Origin: Capra hircus
Taxonomy: Eukaryota > Chordata > Mammalia > Artiodactyla > Bovidae
Assembly: GCF_001704415.2 (NCBI RefSeq)
Contig: NC_030820.1
Span: forward strand, 44,560,036-44,624,035
DNA length: 64,000 nt
Direction of reading: 5' to 3'
Part shown: positions 57,003 to 64,000 of the stretch, in pieces
How the letters are laid out: each line of letters starts with the position of its first letter
Numbering within the stretch: position 1 is the stretch's first letter
The notes under the pieces: model-generated
The model's input: only the letters and a program-made list of their open reading frames with translations
Databases searched by the model: none
Told to the model about the DNA's origin: nothing
Made by a program: the position numbers and the translations under genes

Positions 57003-57510
57003 TATAGATTTTTTAATAGACTTTATTTTTTAGGATGAGATGGTTGGATGGCATCACCGACTCCATGGACATGAGTTTGAGCAAGCTCCGGGAGCTGGTG
57101 ATGGACAGGGAAGCCTGGCATGCTGCAGTCCACGGGGTCGCAGAGCCAGACAAACTTAGTGACTGAGCAACAACCGCGATAATTTCTTAGAACTGTTTTG
57201 GATTCACAGCAAAATCGAGCAGAAGGAGCAGAGGTTTCCATCTGCCCCCTCCCCTTACTTTCTTTCCCACCATCAGCATCCCCATCAGGTGGTCCATGTG
57301 TTACAACTGATGAACCTACCTGGATGCATCGTCGTCATGCAGCATGGATGCACCATTGACATCAGGGATCACTCTTGGTGTTGTACGTTCTATGGGATTG
57401 GACAAACGTTTAGTGACACGTATTCATCATTATAGTGCCACACGGCGTGTTTTTTCCACCCTAAAAATCCTCTATGCTCCATCTAGTCATCCCTCAATAA
57501 TTTGCTCTAG
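57003..57510 (-). mobile_element. Old L1 3' UTR split by BovB tail
   Basis: AATAGACTTTATTTTTTA before and TTAGAACTGTTTTGGATTCA after the insertion, then GGTGTTGTACGTTCTATGGG and CCTAAAAATCCTCTATGCTC, are reverse-strand L1M 3' UTR. Confidence 0.75.
57033..57172 (+). mobile_element. BovB 3' fragment inside L1
   Basis: GGATGAGATGGTTGGATGGC, GAGCAAGCTCCGGGAGCTGG, then GCAGAGCCAGACAAACTTAG and an AGCAACAAC tail. Confidence 0.9.
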
Positions 57511-58012
57511 ATTTCTAGCCTAAACTTTATATCTCAGTTTGACATTTTTCTTGTTAAAACCCTAAGGGGATTCAGCGCAGCGAATTTGCTGCGTTAATTA
57601 TTATCGGCACATGGATCGAAGCTCTGCATTCACATTTCCTAACATTTTATTTGAATACGACCATTCTTGGAAGAAGTCAGCAGTGCCCTGGCAGCAAACA
57701 TGTTCTGGTGACACATCCCCCGTGATGCCACGCCGTCTCTGTCGGTCGGTTGGTGGAAGTTAAGAGGTGATTTCCAGGCACAGTGAGTGATGTAATTTGA
57801 TACTGTATTAAATTCTATGTTTGAGAAAAAACAGAGGTGTCATGAAGCCACGGAGTGGCATCTGGAGGTGCCAAAGAAACCAGCATGTAAACATACACCT
57901 GCAGGTCCCACAGGCCTGCAGAGAAGGTGGGGTGTCTCACCTCCACTCCTTCTGGGAACTGCTGCCCCCCACCCCTTGTCCCATCCTGCAACCTCCCCTC
58001 CCTCAGCCCAAG
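57511..58012. other. Intergenic stretch, no gene seen
   Basis: No repeat or exon recognised before the Bov-A2 half. Confidence 0.4.
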
Positions 58013-58158
58013 TGCTGCTGCTGCTGCTGCTAAGTTGCTTCAGTTGTGTCCGACTCTGTGCGACCCCATAGACAGCAGCCCACCAGGCTCCCCGGTCCCC
58101 GGGATTCTCCAGGCAAGAACACTAGAACGGGTTGCCATTTTCTTCTCCAATGCATGAA
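58013..58158 (-). mobile_element. Bov-A2 half-element
   Basis: CTG-repeat head, AAGTTGCTTCAGTTGTGTCC, CAGCCCACCAGGCTCCCCGG, end TTCTTCTCCAATGCATGAAA; the second monomer is missing. Confidence 0.88.
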
Positions 58159-59349
58159 ACCCCGGGTCTTTAGATTAGAAGAGATGGTATGTAAATGATC
58201 AGCACTTCCATTGTCTGGGAGACTTGTTTCTGACTGGCTTTCGACTGTGTTCTCGTCTTCACCTCGCTCAGTCGCACTTTTCAGATAAAGCTTCATATCT
58301 CCCTGTTATCCTTGAGCACTGCCCGCTCTTTTTTCTCCATGTCTTCAAATGAATGAAAAGTTCTGCTTTATTTCCAGGGCTTAAAAATTATAAAAACTCC
58401 CCGAAAACACGAATTATTTGTAGTGGTGACAGGCAGTTAGCAAAGAGTTTAGATTTATTATAAACCCCAGTGAAAATGGGGTTTTGTTTTTCTTTGGTTT
58501 CTTAAACACTCACCTGCAGGTTATGGGCTGAGATGGAGCCTTTCCCACAGGCCAGTCCAGTGGGTAGCCTTCACCTCCCTGTGATGTCTCAGTGGGACTC
58601 ACCCACCTTCTTGCGTCAGCTTTGTCTCTCTACTTCTTTTTTGGGGTTCATGTGTTCATCCTGAAACTTCCTCCAGGTATGAAGTTGATTCAAACAATAG
58701 TTACTGTGCGGGTCTCAGCACTGGGTCGGGTATTGCAGTGGCTTGAGTCTCACTGAGTAAGGCTTCATGAGGATGCATAGATGGTAGAATTCTCTCCCTT
58801 CTGGAGGTGGGGAGGCAGATGCTCAGCCTGAGGAGGTGAGGGAAGGGTCTCTGGACCTGGTGACCTGCAACTGAGACCTTGTCCCTCCAGAGAAACCATT
58901 TGTCTGTTTCCTGCCAACAAAATAAACTTCCTCAGGCTCCCTTCCAGGATCTGGCCCTCCTAGTTTATACCTCCTCCTAAGCCCTCTTTACCATCTTCCA
59001 TTCCCAGACCACCCAGGACTAAAACCATTCCCTCTACTCTGAGATCTTTCCTGCAATTGCTGTCCCAACCTAGATAGCCAATTTTGGCATCAACATTTAA
59101 GAAAAAACCCACCCTTACTTTTCCCAAATCATCTTCTCTTGAGTTAAAAATTCTCCAATGTCCTTTCAAAGCTAGTTTTTTCCCCTAAGGAGTCTAGTTT
59201 ATACACCCACATATCTAATATCTAATACACATATATGCACACGTATATATGTATACACGCATATGAAAATGAAGAGGTGTAATTAAATTTTTAGAATGTT
59301 AATACCATTTTGTTTCCTGTAGAGCACCATTGACAAGAAATGCTGCTAA
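58159..59349. other. Intergenic stretch, no gene seen
   Basis: Includes a region of alternating TATA/CACA words at 59215-59265. No gene recognised. Confidence 0.4.
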
Positions 59350-59600
59350 CTAAGCTTCAATACTTTGGCCACCTGATACGAAGAACTGACTTGTTAGAAA
59401 AGCCCCTGATGCTGGGAAAGATTGAAGGCAGGAGGAGAAGGGAACAACAGAGCATGAGATGGTTGGATGTCATCACTGACTTGATGGACATGAGTTTGAG
59501 CAAGCTCTGGGAGCTGGTGATGGACAGGGAAGCTTGCTGTGCTGCAGCCCATGGGGTCACAAAGAGTCAGACACGGCTGAACGACTGAACTGAACTGAAT
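59350..59600 (+). mobile_element. BovB 3' fragment
   Basis: TACTTTGGCCACCTGATACG, GGCAGGAGGAGAAGGGAACA, end CTGAACTGAACTGAAT. Encodes a remnant of the RT C-terminus (LQYFGHLIRRTD). Confidence 0.92.
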
Positions 59601-59623
59601 ATTAACATAGTGTGCTATGTATC

Positions 59624-59836
59624 GGGCTTCCCCTCAACAGCTCAGCAGTAAAGAATCTGCCAGCAATGCAGGAGATGTAAGAGATGCGGGTTCAATCCCT
59701 GGGTCAGGAAGAGCCCCTGGAGGAGGTCATGGCAACCCACTCCAGTATTCCTGCCTGCAAAATGCCATGGACAGAGGAGCCTGGCAGGCTACAGTCCACA
59801 GGGAGTCAGACACAACTGAGCGACTCAGCAGCAGCA
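59624..59836 (+). mobile_element. Bov-tA SINE
   Basis: GGGCTTCCCCTCAACAGCTC head, GGGTTCAATCCCTGGGTCAG, end AGTCAGACACAACTGAGCGA with a CAGCAGCAGC tail. It sits 24 bases after a BovB end. Confidence 0.92.
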
Positions 59837-60364
59837 TATTATGTATTATAGTATACTATTAATAGCTATGTTGTAATATTGACATTATTATTAGCATTGC
59901 ATCACTAATAACTATAGTATTGTGATACCTATATTTTTAGCAGCAGCCATACCATCATTAACTCTGTTATTATAACAACTACATTGCACTGTGGTGGATA
60001 GGTACTAGGCTTGTTATTGGCAGCTCTAACCACAGCAGCAGAACTGTCCCGAGCACCTCCTGTGATGAGCAAGAAACTCAGCCTTTGCGTGGTCCCTGCG
60101 GCCCTTTAAAACCCCAGTCACTGAGGAGGATGTAAGGGGCAAACCCTGCACCTTACTCCCACCCCGCCCCCAACCCCTACTCAAGAGCAATCTCCAGGAT
60201 CCTAACACACGTGGAGCCTTTCCCTGCCTTTGTCACAGAAGGTGTCTTTCTTTTCACAGGTACAACACATTACATAAGTGATCTATTAAAATCCCTGGGA
60301 ATGTGCTATATATTAAAGTGATCAAACCTTCCCAAATAGCTTGACAAGACAATTTCTTTCCTTT

Positions 60365-60540
60365 CATTTAAAAAAAATTACAGTGTATTTGATTTAACAA
60401 CAAGGACCTACTATATAGCACAGGGAACTATATTCAAAATTTTGTGATAACCTATAATGGATAAGAGTCTGAAAAAGAAGATATATATTGTGAATCACGT
60501 TGCTGCGCACCTGAAACTAAGACTTAACTTCTGGTGTTTG
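60365..60540 (+). mobile_element. L1 3' end fragment
   Basis: AACAAGGACCTACTATATAG, GCACAGGGAACTATATTCAA, GATAACCTATAATGGATAAG and GCTGCGCACCTGAAACTAAG are sense-strand artiodactyl L1 3' sequence. Confidence 0.85.
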
Positions 60541-60671
60541 ACCCCTATTTTTCCTCCAAAGATGTTGAAAATTTCCATCCCTTCCAATATTTTGGCGTTT
60601 AAGTAACAGCTACCAAACTGCCTCTGATCTTAAGAAAAAGAATACAAATTCTTTAATCAATGTGTTCCCAT

Positions 60672-60770
60672 ATCTGGCCTGGAGAATCCCCATGGACAGA
60701 GAAGCGTGGTGGGCTACAGTCTTTGGTGTCACAAAAAGTCGGACACAACTAAGTGACTAACTTTCACTTT
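60672..60770 (+). mobile_element. Bov-A fragment
   Basis: Starts inside the body (CTGGCCTGGAGAATCCCCAT) and ends AAGTCGGACACAACTAAGTG with a TTTCACTTTCAC tail. Confidence 0.88.
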
Positions 60771-62387
60771 CACATTTTGTTAAATTAGTCCTAGGTCTTT
60801 GGTGGTAGAGAAGGGAAATTACAGATGCGATCGTGAAAGCGTGGCACCGTGCAGATGGTGTACACTGTGGGCAGTCGTGTGTTGTTATGGTTTTACAAAG
60901 GATTTTATGAAGAGTCTTTAATGGCATTGGAAAATGTGGAGCCTATGAAACTAAGTGAGAAGGAGCCGACTACACTGACGAGCAGCACAATCTCAAATAC
61001 TTTAGATTAGGAAGGCATATTTTTTTTTAAAAAAGAACTAGAGAGTATGACGATGGTAATAGCTACTCACAGCTTGTACCTCTGGGTCTTGGGATTTTAT
61101 TAATACATCTCTATTTTTTATCTTTTCTTCTACACCTTTTTGCGTTTTCAAAAATGTCCACAATGTGCATGTGTTTCTTTTGTAATTTAAAAAGAGGTGG
61201 TTTTAGACTGAGAAAGACCGTGTAGATGGTTTAGGAACGTTTTCACCACATGCATTGTATCAGGAGGCATGATCTAGAAGGGACGTGCCCTCAATTAAAG
61301 CCGTTTTATGTCAGTGTTTGGGCTGATTGCCTCACAAAGCTCTGCAGATCTGGTTGCGGCCTTATCAGAAAATCTCCACTCCTTCTTGTCAATTCTGGCT
61401 GAAAACTATTGTTAGGAAAGACATTTGCAGGGAGTTTTTTTTTTTCTGGAGGTGTTTTTTTCCTGACCATTAATTTTCCGCTTGCCTCACATTTTCCTTC
61501 GACTTCAGGAAATTTGGTTTTTATTGTCCTCCTAGGAGGCCTGAGGGCACAGGGCGTTCATACACCGGCTTTTTCCCCCAAAGACTGTTATTTAAATTTC
61601 GATTATGACCACATGAAAAATTTGTTGGGAAAAGTAATCAGTAGGGGCCATATGTTAGAGTTTCAAAAATCACCCTAATTTCCATTTAACTCACATCATA
61701 AAAATCACCCTCCCATTCAATCAGACTATTATAAGGTGTTTTAGATGAGTGATGTGGTGGCTCGGGCGCAGGCGAGCTAATAGCGGGGCCTTGATCTGCA
61801 GGAGAGCCATTAATCTCTGTCTTCACACACTCCATTCTCACACGCGTGCACACACACACACACACACACACACTGATGGAAGCAAAACCATAAAAAGAAA
61901 GCTCTTAAGAGTACATAAAAGTGGGAGTAGGACTTTACATTTTATTTTTATTTACTGGAAACTGATGGCTGGGGGCTGAGGCACCCCTGTGATTCCCAGT
62001 CCAGATCCCATTTCAGCCTCCTGTCCGTCCTGCCCTGGGCTCTGGACCACTCGCACCCCGGGTGGACCAGCCCTGGCTCAGGAGGAACCAGAGCCGGGGG
62101 AGAGAGCTAGGGGTCCTCGCTCGTGTGTCCCATGACTACAGACCTGCACCTGTTCTGATGCTCCTCCTCCTAGCGTGTCCTTACCTTTAACCCTTAACTC
62201 TGTGTGACACACCAGCCACCTACAGGAATGCTGCCTTGCTAGCAGGGTGGTGATGAGAGGCAGTCCATTTAGCACGCCTGACGATTCAGGCTTCATTCCA
62301 TGTCCTGGGACTGAATGACCCGCATGCGGGGTTTCCATGTTTTTAAAAGGGCAGCTCGTGACCCAACAGTTTTGTTTTTGGAAAGAG
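60771..62387. other. Repeat-poor stretch, no gene seen
   Basis: Only a CA microsatellite and small T-runs are visible. The part 61260-61840 has spaced homeodomain-like ATTAAT/CTAATA words and no transposon signature; see findings. Confidence 0.4.
61846..61873. repeat. CA microsatellite
   Basis: Fourteen or so CA units following GCGTG; short and uninterrupted. Confidence 0.92.
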
Positions 62388-62652
62388 GTCTGCTGAAGCT
62401 TAAAGTTCCAATACTCTGGCCACCTGATGTGAACAACTGACTCGTTGGAAAAGACCCTGATGCTGGGAAAGATTGAAGGCGGGAGGAGAGGGGACGACAG
62501 AGGATGAGATGACTGGCTGGCATCACCGAATCAACGGACGAGAGTTTGAGCAAACTCTGGGAGGTAGTGAAGAACAGGGAAGCTTGGTGTGCTGCAGTCT
62601 ATGGGTTTGCAACGAGTTGGACATGACTGAGCGAGTGAACAACAGCAGCAGT
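62388..62652 (+). mobile_element. BovB 3' fragment
   Basis: CAATACTCTGGCCACCTGAT, GGCGGGAGGAGAGGGGACGA, end CGAGTTGGACATGACTGAGC with an ACAACAGCAGCAG tail. Confidence 0.92.
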
Positions 62653-64000
62653 ACCAGTGGGTTTGCTTTAAAACCCAGGTTACTCTCCATCTTGCTGTTA
62701 GTCAAGCAGTGCTTGGGCCTCCGTGTCTGCTGGGTGCACAGGCCTCGGCTCATCAGACCACCGATTCTTACTCGGGGAGAGAGCTCTGGTTTCCCCCACG
62801 TATGTTGTCAGGATGGTGATCAAGGCACAGCCTGCTTGCTTCACTCTGTTGGTCCTCCAGCAGGCACCAGGAGAGCAAGTGAAGTGGTCTGTTTGTTGCT
62901 GGAGGCTACAAATGACATACACATATTCTTGGACAACTCAACAACATCCCCAGGTGGGCGCTGAATCTGTTTTGCCTGTTGTGGAAATTGGCCTGATGAA
63001 AAATGATCACATTTGAAAATCCATCCTACAGGAAGAATGCATTCCAAATGAAAGACCTGATTCTTCTCAGTTTCATTTTCTGACTGCTGGTTAAACGTTC
63101 TTCACTGACTCCATGCAGCTGGCATCAACCTGGTTGAGGTGTCTGCATTACCTGCTGAAAGGGGATTTCTGACCGCTTGAAAAAGGAATTTGCTAGAAGT
63201 TTTCAATAGGTATTTGCCAGAAGTTTTCAATAGGAATTCTCTAGAAGTTTGAAATCAGACTGTGCCAGGAGTTATACCACAAGGCCATCTTTTCAGTGTT
63301 TTGGCATTCATTTCCATTAACAAAGAAAGCCCCCAGAGCGTAGAGGGAGCCCCGTCCCACAGGAGAGCCTGAGTCCTGAGACTGGGGAGCCAGCCTGGGG
63401 GGCAGAGCCCATCGTGAACAGGAGACTGGCCTGGATCAGCATGGGAGTGATCGATTCTGAGCTCTTCACCAGCTGCAGTGATGTTGTCAGCAGTCGCTAC
63501 TCCACACACAAAGACAGGCACTGCAGGTCCATGTCCAGACACGGCGACAAATCAAAGAAGAGTCACCAGCTAGGCATGGGGGATGGGGCAGGGTGGGAGC
63601 AAGGGCTGTGTCTCCCAGGGTCTTTGGTGTCACTTCCTCAGCTGGAATATCAGTGCAGTTGCCTCTGCTTGGACAGGGTCTAGCTAGAGTTTTCGTTTTT
63701 CTTCCAGATGCAATGATGCCACACTAACATTTACATCGAGACAACCACCTAACTGGTGAACTTTGGCTTGGGTCAAACACAGGGATATGTGTATACATAT
63801 ATTTCCACTGTGGGGTTTTACTGGTTTAATGATGACTTGTAGACTGCTTGGGAAATCTTCTGTTCACTAAGACAGAAAGACAAAACTGTTTCATTTCCTT
63901 TCATGAGAAACCCTACTGAGTTCTAAAGTGAAAATTTATTACTGAGAAGAGACTTTGATTTTAAAGAAAAACATCTCTTTTTTTCCCTTTTAGAGTATTA
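62653..64000. other. Right end of window, no gene seen
   Basis: Unassigned sequence apart from the small tandem array at 63193-63254. Open frames on both strands at 63255-63683 overlap and lack splice support. Confidence 0.4.
63193..63254. repeat. 24 bp tandem array, about 2.6 copies
   Basis: GCTAGAAGTTTTCAATAGGT at 63193, GCCAGAAGTTTTCAATAGGA at 63217, then TCTAGAAGTTTGAAAT at about 63240. Copies differ by one to three bases. Confidence 0.85.

Noticed and set aside
63255..63683. Coding-like frames on both strands near the right edge
   Set aside because: Third-position bias is slight, frames conflict between strands, and I could recognise neither a family nor a splice pair.

Overview
The window is nuclear DNA of a ruminant, most likely a bovid. 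The evidence is the density of ruminant-specific repeats: Bov-tA and Bov-A2 SINEs, 5'-truncated BovB (RTE) LINEs, cetartiodactyl CHR SINEs and artiodactyl L1 3' ends. Older eutherian repeats (MIR, L1M, MaLR LTRs, Tigger, mariner) lie among them. The sequence does not separate cattle from sheep, goat or buffalo.

The one gene I can identify is PFKP, platelet-type 6-phosphofructokinase, on the minus strand. Exon 1 (12655-12541) holds the start codon and the first 38 codons. Exon 2 (3013-2940) adds 24 more. Splice phase and reading frame join correctly across a 9.5 kb intron 1. The rest of the gene lies beyond the left edge; exon 3 was sought in 1-2900 and not seen. A CpG island of about 2.7 kb (roughly 11030-13770) covers exon 1, the proximal part of intron 1 and the promoter. 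It has GC boxes, a CCAAT box, CACGTG E-boxes, a repeated CAGGTG cluster and two small tandem arrays.

From about 13.8 kb to 64 kb I find no convincing gene. This is PFKP upstream flank, built from layers of retrotransposons separated by unassigned sequence. Every open frame there with recognisable protein similarity is BovB reverse-transcriptase remnant. Target-site duplications or nesting order several insertions: Bov-tA into a CHR SINE (6.9 kb), Bov-A2 into L1 (7.8 kb), CHR into an MLT1-like LTR (35.5 kb), Bov-A2 beside an ancient repeat (38.2 kb), BovB and Bov-tA inside Tigger inside L1 (45.2-47.3 kb), and a young L1 tail inside an older L1 (53.3 kb).

The oddest item is 26152-26426: a 275 bp stretch with coding-like third positions, a good splice acceptor in front and a plausible donor inside. 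It sits between what look like two halves of one MIR element. I could not assign it to any family. I found no evidence for a new multi-gene system. The most useful follow-ups are that segment, the PFKP promoter architecture and the in-frame open sequence upstream of the PFKP start.
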